Part shown: positions 1-12,037 of the stretch, one piece after another
How the letters are laid out: every line of letters begins with the position of its first letter
How positions within the stretch are numbered: the first letter of the stretch is position 1
Assembly (NCBI GenBank): GCA_022496805.1
Contig: CM040103.1
Location: 21,490,820 to 21,554,819 of the forward strand
Source of the DNA: Pohlia nutans
Lineage: Eukaryota; Streptophyta; Bryopsida; Bryales; Mniaceae
Direction: 5' to 3'
Length of the DNA: 64,000 nt
Program-made: the position numbers and the translations under genes
Notes under the pieces: model-generated
Databases searched by the model: none
What the model was told of the DNA's origin: nothing
Seen by the model: the letters and a program-made list of their open reading frames with translations, nothing else

Positions 1-374
1 ACAATTGGAAATTCTAAGCGTAAAATAACAACCACAAAGAATAACTCAAGCAACTAATAAAATAGACTAAATTAATGAATTAAAATGACAAGCAATAAAA
101 ATACATTAAAATCATCGAGTAAAATAAAAGGGTAAACGATTCAATTGCACAGAATCAAACAATCAAATCGTTAGAAGTAATTAAACAGACAAAATTATCT
201 AGATAAAAAGGAATTTAAAATTGCCAACCAAACGGATCATTAATGCATACAAATCCGGGAATTTCTCTAACCGGCTAAAATGTCCTGGTTAAACAAATAT
301 AAATTACTAAACACATCAAAACTATAGAACTAATAAATTACCAATAAAGTGAACCGTTTCGACGGTTCACAGTA
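1..374. repeat. Diverged direct repeat, copy 1
   Basis: AT-rich segment that recurs, diverged but collinear, at about 3680-4203. Shared landmarks in the same order are a stretch starting gattcaattgcac/gttcaattgcac, a gttagaagta block, a cgggaattt block, and an end of the form gtgaa-ttTCG-cggttcac. Copy 1 runs off the left window edge. The two copies could be old LTRs of one element or two insertions of one repeat; no primer-binding site or polyprotein was seen, so this is left open. Confidence 0.6.
349..370. other. Perfect 9-bp hairpin with TTCG loop
   Basis: GTGAACCGT and ACGGTTCAC flank a TTCG loop at the end of direct-repeat copy 1. The matching place in copy 2 (about 4181-4202) keeps the right arm but has lost part of the left arm. 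It may be a terminal structure of the repeat. Confidence 0.6.
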
Positions 375-552
375 CCCTATCACTAGCAGTTACGTAAGTA
401 GTTGGTCTTCGAGACATTCAAGTTTTTACTATCAAGCGTGAACTTGTAATTATTTTGTATACGATCTCAATTTCAAACGACTCTTTATATATAATTTTTT
501 TTTTTTTTTAAATACCTACCGCCGCTCCTCATTCTACTTCCTATTGGTAGTA

Positions 553-1140
553 CTAAATCATATTAACACCTTTACTAATACATATTTGAGCTTTAAGCTT
601 GAATGCGTGTAGACCTTTGAGGATTTTTCGCCTGACAATAATCTCGGAACGTTTTCTTCCTCTTTCTTTCTCGGAACAACATAGGCTCGAATAGACTTTG
701 GCTGGGTCAAGGTCGTATATATTAAGAGCACGTACCGGGAAAAATATCATGTAAAACACTTCCGGTGATTGCGGAACGATCTCTCGAGGTTGATAGATGC
801 AATCTTGAATCAGCATGAGGATAATGGAAGTTCGCGAGAGCCGATTTCGTTTAAGACTCGAAAGGTTGTTTGAATTAAGACCGGCCTTCACGCGTCTTTG
901 CGCTTCTCCGTCACGAAAGAAAAGATCTCTTGCGTTGTATGGATCCTCTTCTCCATTCTTGTAATATGGGTAGAACGCCGGGTGAAATCTTGGTCGATGA
1001 AGATGAAGATAGCCGTCGATGCCGTACTTTCTCACGACCCGATCCCTTACCTCTTTGCAAGTTTGACAAGCTCTTGAGTATTTTTCGATGTATTTGAGAT
1101 GCTTCGCGATTGGAAGTTGCGTGTATATATGTATTAACAA
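553..1140 (-). CDS. Hypothetical 195-aa open frame
   Basis: An uninterrupted 195-codon frame lies in a patch with clearly more GC than its AT-rich surroundings, which is why it is listed. The predicted protein is basic, rich in Arg, Tyr and Lys, and lacks a signal peptide or obvious membrane segment. I recognise no domain. A second frame overlaps it at 911-1246 and looks like a shadow. It sits between the two diverged direct repeats, so it may be a relic of a retroelement gag rather than a host gene. No start context or splice evidence supports it. Confidence 0.2.
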   Translation of the reverse strand: MLIHIYTQLPIAKHLKYIEKYSRACQTCKEVRDRVVRKYGIDGYLHLHRPRFHPAFYPYYKNGEEDPYNARDLFFRDGEAQRRVKAGLNSNNLSSLKRNRLSRTSIILMLIQDCIYQPREIVPQSPEVFYMIFFPVRALNIYDLDPAKVYSSLCCSEKERGRKRSEIIVRRKILKGLHAFKLKAQICISKGVNMI

Positions 1141-1925
1141 ACCTCCAAAAATAATCTCGAGTCGTAGTCGTAGGTGTACTACGCTTTGAATTTCGACGGC
1201 TTGTGGTAACGAGAAATCCGTGGGTAATTTTATGTCGGATTTTCAATACTATCTACAAAACGGTACAACCCCTATTGTGCCCACTCGTCTAAATATTCGA
1301 TTTGATGTCTCGTGTGTTTTACGTACGGTATGCTCCTAATGCTAGTAAACGCTTCAGCATCGTCAAAAATTCGAAGATATCAGTTATATGCAAACCGGCT
1401 ACTAGCAGAATCGCGCCTAAACTTGAGTCAAACTCGAAATAAACACAAATGAAGGTGAAATAAAAGATGAAGCATTTGATGATTTCATCAAGTGTTACTC
1501 CCTCCCCACCTCTTGTAAACTTCAAGTTCTTCTCAAACTCGTTAACTTCGTTGGTAAGGTATATTTCCTACAAAACCATAAAAATTAGTCTTTCACTCAC
1601 GACAGTTGCACGTACCATTTATGTGAATAAAAAGATTTCTCATTACCTCACATACGAGTTATTAGGTGTGACGAATGATTAATTGTGTAATTAATACAAG
1701 TTTTCATAAATCTTTAAGTTAATTTCTCACTTTAAATCTGTTGTAGTCCTTTTAAGCAATGAACCCTTTTACTATTATATTTTTTTGTTTATTTTTTACA
1801 TAATCTTAAAGTACTATTTATGACGGTTCCGAAATGCTAAAATACATCTAATCTGAACAAAATATGCAAAAACATATGATTTTTTTCGTTATAAGTGTTT
1901 TATAAGCCCAAAACTACAATTTCCA
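1141..1925. other. No recognised feature
   Basis: AT-rich sequence with only short open frames. No gene, RNA or element end was recognised. Confidence 0.5.
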
Positions 1926-2640
1926 ATTTTATCCTTGGACTGCCTATGCGATTTTTTGCAATTTCACCTATTTTGAAGATGGACTATTCCACGTTTTTAC
2001 ATGTGTTATGTCATTTATAAAAATATAAAATTTATTGAAAACGGATGTATGGATTAGAAGTTACAAATGGATGAAGTTTTGTCACTATGTTTTTCATCCA
2101 TTTTGATTTTTGAAGAACAACGTTAAATCATTTTTTTATCCTTGGACTGCCTATAGGATTTTTTGCAATTTCACCTATTTTGAAGATGGATTATATCACG
2201 TTTTTACATGTGTTATGTTATTTATAAAAATATAAAGTTTATTGAAAACGGATGTACGGATTAAAAGTTACAAATGGATGAAGTTTTGTCACTATGTTTT
2301 TCATCCATTTTGATCTTTGAATAACAACGTTAAATCATTTTTATGCATTTAATTTTTCAAAAACTAATTACATCACGCTCTTCTATATTTCATGTTATTT
2401 GTAAAAACATAAAATTCTTTAAAAAAATGATTGTACGGAATAGTAATTACAAATAAATGAAGTTATAATACGTTTTTTCATCTATTTTTCCTCCTGAACA
2501 ACAACGTGCGATAGATTTTCAATGAAATTAGTTTTCAAAAAACTAATCACATCACGTTTCTATATTACATGTCATTTATTAAATATAAAATTCACCAAAA
2601 ATGAATGTATATTATTGACGATATAAACGGATGAAAGTAG
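1926..2640. repeat. Tandem array, unit about 0.2 kb
   Basis: Two nearly identical units (about 1930-2129 and 2130-2338) each begin with ttatccttggactgcctat and end with gaacaacgttaaatca or gaataacaacgttaaatca. Two more decayed units follow (about 2339-2520 and 2521-2640), recognisable by the acatcacgtt, tacatgt-atttat and ggatgaa blocks. The gradient of decay left to right suggests local amplification of the left-most unit. Confidence 0.75.
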
Positions 2641-2784
2641 TTTATTTATTTAAATGAAGGTTTTTAAGTATGATCAGTATACATACCATTTTACCAAGAG
2701 TTTGATATTTTTATTGAATTATTTTATTTCTATTTTATTATTTTATACATTCGAAGAACTCAACAAAGCGGTTCACGTTATCAG

Positions 2785-3650
2785 TTGCTTAACAGCGGAG
2801 GAGAAGCGCACCTTAAGGAGCTCATGTATTTTGCTAGGATGGCAGTATCTGATTTGATGGCGGCCTTTGAGCTCATGCGGATATTTATGCATGAGGTCCG
2901 GTCTCGAAAGGCGGCACGTGACGGGGAGCTCGAAAACTTAAAGAAACGATTCGCAGCACGCGATGCAGAGGTTGTCCAATTGAGAGAGTTGGTGGAGGCG
3001 CATGATAAGTTTCTTGACTTTTTGGAGGATGTCACACTACCAGCGATGAAGAAGGATATCGTTCTCACTACGGGGAAGGTTTTCAAGTGGTCCATTGGTA
3101 AACGGGGACTGGAAGTAACTACACTATACAAGTTTGGCTTGAAGAAGATGAAGATTCTTTCGAATGTACATCATTCTATGTTTGGAATTTCTAATTTAAT
3201 GCAACACTTTCCTTTTCAATATGATTTCTTCTAACATTTTTTAATGTATTTTTCAGATCGGATGTATCTGCTTTAGGAGATATGGCAGCTAGTCATTCAA
3301 TGTTGATGAAGGAAATTATGATACGGTTGAAACAGCGCTAATTGCGGACCGCAATGTAGTTGCGCATTGCTATTCGATTGGTGAGTTGGAGAACTGCGTG
3401 GGGCTTTGCCTCCGGGGTATCTCTAGGTCAATGAACTCCAAGATCAATTCCCTGACCTATGTCAGATATTACCCCAATTCGATGCTTATAAGCAGCGGTT
3501 GCTCCTCCAATTTGCTTGATGCTGTAAGCTTATCCTTGACGAGAAACTTGAGAGAAGCGTGCGGTAGGGGTGAGATTCAAAATTCCATTTCAAACTACAA
3601 CTATTCAATAGTGAAATTCATCCATGTTAACTTCTATTCCAAATCCTAAA
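2785..3650 (+). pseudogene. Degraded coiled-coil coding relic
   Basis: A 149-codon frame starts at 2785. Its residues about 40-100 are charged and heptad-like (Glu, Lys, Arg, Leu), predicting a coiled coil. A weak donor near 3131 could join it to an exon after the acceptor tttttcag at about 3249-3256, which continues for some 28 residues and stops. Another frame, open past the stop to about 3645, encodes a soluble-looking segment including ADRNVVAHCYSIGE. The GC content is higher than in the flanks. The shifted frames point to a decayed gene or retroelement gag; I do not recognise the family. Confidence 0.3.
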
Positions 3651-3679
3651 CTCCTTCTTAACCCTCACTTAATCGAGAG

Positions 3680-4203
3680 TTCAATTAACAGACTAAACTT
3701 GTTCACATCAATATAATAAACTAACATACAAATCCAACATAGTAAACTAAATAATGAATTTAACAATAGGCTAATGGGATAAAACTAAATCTATAAGCAA
3801 TTAAAAGACTAGATTAATGAACTTCAACAAATAATTGAAGTAACTAATAGAATAAACTAATAAATTAGACTAAACTAACGAACTAGAATGACGATTCAAA
3901 ATGACGAATTAAAATGATAAGCAATAATACTAAATTAAAAACTTTAAAGTGAAATAAAATAGCAAACAGTTCAATTGCACATAATCAAACAAACAAATGG
4001 TTAGAAGTAAAATAACATCCAAAATTCCTTAGGTAAAAAGAAATCTAAAATTGACAATCGAAATCGAACACCAATGCAAATAAATTCGGGAATTTGTCTA
4101 ACTGGCTAAATTTTCCCAGTTAAACAAATATCAATTACTAAACACGTCAAGACTATAGAACTAATAGTTTATCATTAAAGTGAATTGTTTCGGCGGTTCA
4201 CAT
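3680..4203. repeat. Diverged direct repeat, copy 2
   Basis: Same-orientation relative of 1-374, about 3.8 kb away, sharing the ordered blocks described there and ending in cggttcac. It extends further left than copy 1 because copy 1 is cut by the window edge. Confidence 0.6.
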
Positions 4204-4884
4204 CATTTTAATTCATTTTTACCATTTTTTTTACCAATTAAATTAAAAGAATTCTCACACAAATGCTTAGATAAAAATAGGAGTTCATTGCTTACATATG
4301 TGATTCATCCACCCTCAGCCGAACATAAGATATTTTAAGCCGCAACGGTCAAAGTGTTCATAGAAGAGGACAATGAGACTTCCATTACTATATCAAATTT
4401 TCTAGAAGTCAACAAAAATGAACAATGAAAATATATGGGACATTGACGATTACTTGAAACTAATATAACCTTAAAATTGTTCAATGCGCAAAAAATAAAA
4501 TAATTACATTCATTCTCTACCATAAGATTCAGTCTTGTGATACTATAAAACATAGTTTTGTGAGTTTAATAAATAAATTTATATAAAATTCATTTACAAA
4601 CATAAAAAATATTTTAAATTTTAAACTTTATGAAAATATAATTTTTCGATTGTGAAAAATCTATTTTATTATTATTTAATACAATTGAATAATTAATATT
4701 ATAGTATATTGATTTGGTTTATTTTAAGAATGATTTTTTATATTAATTTAGTATAAACAAAATGGATATACACAGATATACAGAGATCTCTATATGTTTT
4801 ATTTTAATTATAAAATTAAAATATTAATAAGGTTGTTATTACATTAATATTTAAGTAATAATAAATATAGATAAAATTCTATGC

Positions 4885-4942
<58 letters not shown>

Positions 4943-6686
4943 GTGCGAAAATCTTTGATGATAATAATTGCAACAATTTTTATATCTTAAGTAGGTTTAC
5001 GAATATGGTTGTTAATTACCCAAATATATACGTATTCAAATCTATAGGGACATTTTTAATATACATGAATTAGTACAAGATGACAATAAATAATATTAGT
5101 GTAAAAAAAAATTAATTGTGATTAAGTCATTAAAATTTTGTTTTTAAAATTTGTAGATTTTGCAGTGTCTTATTCGATGTTTACTTTTTTATGCCATTTG
5201 CATTAATTTATAACTATAATTATTCTCATGTGTTGTTATTATCAAGTTTAGATTATGCAATTGTTGGTGGAAAAAAAAGGAATATAGAAGGATTTCTTGA
5301 TTCATAAATGCAAAAGATATTTTTATCAAATGACAAATTTTGCATATATCAATCATTTTAAAATGTTTCGCGATTACTATTGGATGACTAATGGAGAGGT
5401 TTTGGGTGAACCTTTTGAAAGAAATGAGAGTATTGATGAAAGTATAAATCAAAGCACAAATCATATTGATTGTGATAATAAGGATACAGTGAGTGTGATA
5501 CCATATGAAAAGTTACAAGGAGGTATTTTTTATAGAAACCAAATGATAATTGTATGGAGGATTTTGTTGGTGGCGTTTGAGTCACACCTATACGGATTCA
5601 ATATAGAATCAGCGACTATACTGAACTTGTATTGTAACTATATCCTTTTTTTAATACATTATTAATATTAATACTAAACAAATACTATATACATATACTA
5701 AAGTTATTGTAGATTAATTAATGTACACGTACATATAAATATAACAATAATTTTACAGTACCTGGGCCGCAACACGTGGACTCACCCGTCTACAGCCACG
5801 CGTACTACCTTGACTAGTCTACAGATGACCTCGAATGTAGTTCCACCCCGTAGCAATTCAATTACATCAGCAACGATTTGCCGACTGGGTTCGAAATGGG
5901 GTTAATGAACAAAGGAAAGTTGTAAATGTTAATGTGTAAATTACATCTTTTTAGTTGGATATACTGCTTTTTTATTAATATATTTTAAATTAACTATTCA
6001 AGGTTTTTTTCTTGAAATTCAATTAAAATCCCGAATGAGTTTTTTTTTTCCAAAAACATTGTAATGAACTTGAAATAATATGCACTATGAGATAGTATGG
6101 TTTCTATTATTTGGTTATACCTAATTTCAAAAATCATGTTTAATGTCTCACTTTTTGAACTAAGAATGAAACTTGACATAAACCAATTTTGTTGTTTTAA
6201 AAAATTCGTAAAACCGTATTTTGAGTATATAATTATAATCAGCTGACAGAAGAACCAAGAGAATTTTATATGGATGAAAAATGTCCAAGTAAGTGGTTTA
6301 GAGAATAGTTTGAATCTGTTTATTGTCCACCGTGTGAATGCAAATGCATGAAAGAAGTAATCCTTCTAAGACGATCAATTTTTTTCATTTTTGAGATTAT
6401 TTTCACAACTTCCTTTCAATTTTTTAAGAAAAATCTGGTTGCAAATTATACTATATACCAAAAATCAAACAAAATATGTAATTTATTACCCTAATTGATC
6501 AAATTAGCAAAAAAAAATTGCTCCAAAGTAGGGTATCAAACAGTGCTTTTGAGAGGATTATTTGGTTTTAGTTTAATATGGGTCACGGAATGATCCAAAG
6601 GTTAGAAATTAAAAAAATAAAAACAAAGAAATATTCATTTAACACACTTTGAGAAAAACAACATGATAGGACATAATCTCATGGAA
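4204..6686. other. AT-rich intergenic region
   Basis: Very AT-rich with short frames only. A 122-codon frame at 5297-5665 (+) has no recognised domain. A GC-rich patch at about 5760-5880 stands out sharply from its surroundings. Nothing else was recognised. Confidence 0.5.
4887..4940. repeat. (AT)n microsatellite
   Basis: Uninterrupted TA dinucleotide run of about 50 bases. Confidence 0.95.
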
Positions 6687-7218
6687 TTAACCCCTAAAAG
6701 CCTGAGGGGTATTGGACAAAACATAGATGTGTTATAATATGTGCCTTCCATATGTTTGATGAAGGTTGGTTCAATAGACAAAATGTAGAGTATCATCTTT
6801 ACAAATTATCCGTACGGTCAAACTTCCTAAATAATCTTTAGATCATTTTTTAATGAATTTAAAAGCATTAGCCTACGAAAATTTGTATAAATTATAATTT
6901 TCAATTTTAGAGTTCAAAATTTAGTACGATTGGTTAAAGTTGGGCTATCTATCGTAAACTTCAAAAAAGCAAGAGAAACGATGGAGGAATCATCATTACT
7001 TTCCCCAAATAGCAAATTTTGTAACACTAAGACAATGTTGAGGTGATCTACTTTGAAAAATTCTCCCGGGTGGAGTTTAACTCGGATTGCCATAATTCAA
7101 ATTGGGTTGGAAAGTAGACTTGATGTAGTATTTTAAAATATTTTTTATTTTTTCAAAAAAAGATTTTTTTGTTCCGGGCAGCGACCAGAAAATGGTCGCT
7201 CGGGAGCTTAGGGGTTAA
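6687..7218. mobile_element. TTAA-flanked MITE, family C copy 1
   Basis: A 0.53-kb non-autonomous element bounded by TTAA on both sides. The left end reads CCCCTAAAAGCC and the right end GGAGCTTAGGGG. It has no transposase frame. Two inverted copies occur at 16028-16577 and 47723-48271 with strong similarity over the full length, so the boundaries are fixed by comparison. TTAA targets with CCC/GGG ends fit the piggyBac superfamily. Confidence 0.85.
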
Positions 7219-7611
7219 GCATGGTCAAAGTTTTGTTGCCTTCAGAATATGTAGAATTAAAAGATGTGTATATTTCACGTAATATTTTCTAGGACACAAC
7301 AAATATGCATAAATAATCAATAATAGAAATAAGTGTACACATCAAAAAAAGATTGTCAATATACAATAAACAATTCTAATAGGTGGAGTAGGGAGTTTTG
7401 GAGGGGGATGGTTTTTTGGGCTAAAAAAATTATTTTGGAAACTACAACTTTTAAGAGAATATTAGCATCATTTTGAATTTTTTTTAAATATTAGGCATGG
7501 GCTCTCTATTTTGAACCACTGCTCCATGTACACGGCTGAGTACGATACTACTAAAAAGTAAATTCACTATTATGCATTAATTCTAAATCTTTGAATTACT
7601 AAATGTGGTAG

Positions 7612-7656
<45 letters not shown>

Positions 7657-10184
7657 GTATGAAATGTATATGAAAAATATAATTATATCTTATTTATTGT
7701 CTCAACATGATACCTGTATTGAAACGACTATTGCTATATTTTTTATATTGAAACATCGAAATCGACATTGAAATATACTTATATAGAATCTATAAAATCT
7801 CACCAACAATACATTTTCAATATTGAAACGACCATTGCTATATTATTTTATATTGAAGCAATAGTGAAATATACGTATACAGAATGTGTAGAATCTGTCC
7901 AACAATAGATTTTCATTATAGGTATGCTACAAAGAATGATTTTATATAGAACTTACAATATCAAATACCGTATGGATTCAATTAACTCGGATTCCATGCC
8001 GCCTCTATACGGCACATGTACAGTTACAATACAAGTCTTCTACATGTGGCTACATCAAACGAAATTATACAGGATTTATACAGTTTTCCCTACCCCCAGT
8101 TTGCTGATGACGGAGAACAACAATAAAAAAGATAGTTAAGTTAATTGGAATGCTAGTCAATAAAAACGCTTTATTTTGATTTTGATTTATCAAATGATTT
8201 CTTAAATGATTTACATATCACTATTTTGTATTTTATATTGTATGAGTCAATTTGAATAATTATGTTTCTTTTCTTTTCTTAAAATTACATTATCATATTG
8301 TTGTATTTGGAAGATAAAGATTGTACTATAATTCCCAAATATTTCTTATATGAATATTGCAATATAAATTTAATATCTTTACAATGAATAGCATATACAT
8401 GGTAATTTAAAAAAAAAAAAAAAAAAACCTTGAATTAAAACCTTTAAACTAAAAATATAAACTATATACGTTTATAGAATTTTACTTAAGGAGAAATCAA
8501 ACTCTAATCAAATTCAAAGCACACCCTAGTCAATCTAGAATCACACTTCAATCAAACTATAATCATCTATTTATATTTTATTTTTATCTAAGGATCTCAT
8601 ATTTTCAATATCAATAGCCAATGGAAAATTATTGACCTTCCCAATTGATTGAATTATGATTGAGAAACTTGGCATATATGAAATTACTTCATTAATAAAC
8701 CTATAATTCAAATTTAGTGGATAGTGGACTAATTATGTGTCTTTGCGACCTTTTCGAGAACCTTTTCAAAAAAAAATTGTTCTCATTTTTTTTCAAGTTA
8801 GAATGTAAAAATGACAAACATTTTTTTCTCCCTAGAGTACTGTACAAGCAATGAATTGATTATCACCTTTTATTCTAGAAAAGAATCTAAAATAAAAGCG
8901 TGAAACTTTCCCCGTGCCACAAAAGTGGTTCTTGTTTGTAGCCTTTGGAGTACTTAACCAAGTAAGTTTAATCATTGAATTGAATATCACCTAAACCAAA
9001 AAAGAACAAAATCATTGGAGATGAAAAATTATGGCTTTATTATAAAAGAATTAGAAACTTCTCTCCTTTTCAAATATAATTCATTTCTCAAACCTCAAAT
9101 GGCTCAACTTTGATCTTATGAGCTTTCAATTACTCCCGTTTTAGAACGTAGATTGATGCTATTAGAACAAAACAAAACTTGTTAAATCATAACGAGCGAA
9201 TGCAAAAAGAAACAACTTGTAAGCTAAGGGCAAATGTATGGTACAATCCACTAGTTTTCTTATCGCAGTGCACTCATGTTTTAGGATTTTGTGATTTTTG
9301 GAAAATCACCGCATTAAATTCATGAAAGTTTTTCAGCTTTCGTATTATAAAGATAGGAGTTTAGGATGTAGAAAATCTACATATTTCATAAAATTCTTTG
9401 AAAGGAATTCCTTGTTTGATTTCTTAAAGATGAAAATTGACAAAAACAAGTGCAATGTTGCAGTTCATTTATGCACCCCAAAATTGTGATAATGAAGGAG
9501 AAAAGAGAGTTGTGAATGGAATTTTGAGCTATAAATTTTTTCAATGTTCAAATATGTGAAGAAGAATATCTTGCAATTTTCTTGAATTGATTAAAGTTAA
9601 TTTTTTTAGTTTTTAGTAGATTTGAATTTTTTCTCTACTTTAAAAAAAACTATTTTGGTGGATTTATTTTTGGAATATGCTTGAAAAATAATAATTGGAA
9701 GTGGTGTTATTTTTAGCTTTTAAAATATAGAATAAAACATGCATTATATTTCTATTCAAAGTTTGATAATAAATTTGGTCAAAACTAGTATTAGAAATTT
9801 AGAATGGGAGTTTTGATGCTCAAAATCTTCAAAATAAATTCATTTGAACATTCTTAACAAAAAAATTTGGGTTTATATGTACATAAATCTAGAAGTTTGT
9901 TCACTCATTTTTCATTGAATCATTGGTACATAATTATTCAATTAGTTTGAAAGTTGGCATTTTAGACAACATGTGCAAAGTGCACAAATGTGCATTAAGA
10001 CATTTACATCAACCTAGTGAATTGTATTGTGCAAACATCCTAGTGCATAAAGAGAGAAGTATAAATAAGTTTGATACCAAAGAAGAATAAGTGTAATGAA
10101 AATTAAGAGACTGCTTGTTCTGTAGACCGCAAATCCTCTTGTCTACACCTGACTTGCTTTTGAAGCTTATAGCACGTGTGATTT
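7219..10184. other. AT-rich intergenic region
   Basis: No gene recognised. It contains a TA run at about 7615-7652 and a poly-A run at about 8409-8427. The short frames at 7924-8139 and 9298-9489 look like chance. Confidence 0.5.
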
Positions 10185-10330
10185 AGGGCCAGTTCACACT
10201 ATGGCCATTCAAGTCCAAAGGCCATGGGAGTTCATGCTCAAAGTATATTGAGAGTATAAAAGAATGGATTGAAAATAGGTAACGAAATACAGAAATTGGA
10301 GCTTTCAACTTGGCTATAGTGTGAAGCCTC
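10185..10330. mobile_element. GGGCC-ended element, short copy
   Basis: The left end agggccagttcacactatgg and the right end ctatagtgtgaagcctcc are inverted. The element resembles the longer copy at 34700-35072, which carries the same ccaagtc and gggag blocks. Confidence 0.6.
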
Positions 10331-10369
10331 CAAAGACCGAGCCCAAAGTCTTCAATGGTTTAAGTGTGT

Positions 10370-10640
10370 AACAACTTAGTGGTCTTCAATCTCATGGAAA
10401 ACTAGTTTATCCATCTTTCTTGACGGCTAAATTAGTTTTCTTTAGGTTTAGAGACCACCAAGCTCTTACACACCTAGTAATGATAGACCAACAAGCTTTT
10501 CAATACCTTTTAACTATTTGGGGTGAACAACTAAAAATACATTAAAGCAAAATTTACGGTATCTTATTCTAACACAAGGTGACTTTAAGGATAACTCTAA
10601 TATCACAAGTTAGTCCTATGTATCGGACACAGAGTCAACC
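10370..10640. repeat. Partial copy of fold-back element F
   Basis: Contains the loop tctttcttgacggctaaa and the right arm seen in the complete fold-back at 32586-32943, through caaggtgactttaaggataa. Most of the left arm is missing. Confidence 0.7.
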
Positions 10641-12037
10641 TCCGATATATGTACCAAACTCATACCCTTGTTTCATGAGATCCCTAGAAATGTTCAACCA
10701 TGAGTAATCAGCTATTGATTACGTCAGAGTTAATTATTCCTACACACTGTCCATATTTCTTCCATGCAAGCGAATTGGATCTCTTTCACTCTCAGAGTTG
10801 GCCATGCCCACAATTTTATCGTGATGAAAATTTCATTGACCGCAATTGCTCTGTAAACATTTCAAAATCTCTCATTTGTGATCCAAGTCCGCGAGATGTA
10901 AACCAAGACTCCTAGACTGGCTTCAACCCTTGACCCCTAAATGCCCAGTCCTTTCCAGATTCGGCAGTTTTTCAAAGATGCATTATAAAGTGCTATCAAG
11001 AGGGATATTTTGAACCTCATGAATGAATAAAAGTTGTACAATATGAATTTTAGATTCTATTTGTAAAGTAAATTTATGATTACTATCACCGATATTTTTG
11101 TATAAATTTTGAAACTTAAAATTCATAAAATTATTTTGTGATTTGATCAAGAACAAGATAATGACAATTTGTAGATGAAATTTGTTGTGATGGTTTGATA
11201 TATAATAAGTCCTTTTAAGTGTAGTGATTTTTGGAGATTTTTTGGTTGCTTAACTGTATGAGTTGGCGTGTTCAAGAGCACTTTTGAACACTTTTGATCT
11301 GAGATTTTAGAAATTTTGGGTGAATCAATGCAACATGAAATGAGGCATAAAAATTTCACAAATCATCCTCTTTCAAATCGGATAACACATGTATGAAGCT
11401 AACTTCCCATAAAATATATAGTAAAAAATCCACATCACAAAGTGCATGACATATGAGAAATAGTCAATGAAATCTAGTTTGACAGAGTACAAGCTTACTC
11501 CATAGTTTACAAATATGCAAATGATTTTCTATTCAAACCACAAACTCAGGACAAACATTAATACAACAATCTTCACAATTCACATATTTACACACAATCA
11601 CATACACAGATTGTTTCAATTCGTATCTTGCAGACCCTAAAACCCTAAACCCTAAACTTTCCATCGCTACAAGGGAGTAGCAATCTGCCGGACTGGCTGG
11701 ACGACACTAGTACTCTCGGCTGCTTCATCACGAAGAGGTCCAGATAGATAGATAGGAACTCCGGTCCAACAATACTGGGCCGATGTGAATGAAGTGTCTG
11801 TTCGTTTAGCCATGAATCCAGTGCCCACAGGACAAAGAATTAATGGTGCAAAACTACTTTCCTCTTTCAGGAATAGACACTCTAAAAGAAACCATAATCC
11901 AAATGAACCATAAACCGAAAACCGAAAACCATAAACTATAAACTATAAACCAAATAGAGTTTCTTTTGGTGCTGGTGGTATAAATGGTGTTGGGATGAGA
12001 TTGTGGTCGCCAAGTCACTACTTCAATGGTTGGTTGG
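10641..12037. other. No gene recognised
   Basis: AT-rich. It includes an AAACCCTA-type run at about 11637-11660 and a segment (about 11740-11880) that resembles 44825-44965 (shared blocks agatagatag, aactcc, aagtgtctgttcg). No coding exon could be supported. Confidence 0.4.

Noticed and set aside
349..386. Helitron 3' end (hairpin followed by CTAG)
   Set aside because: A CTAG does occur 12-13 bases after the hairpin, but the second copy lacks it and no 5' TC end or Rep/helicase sequence was seen.
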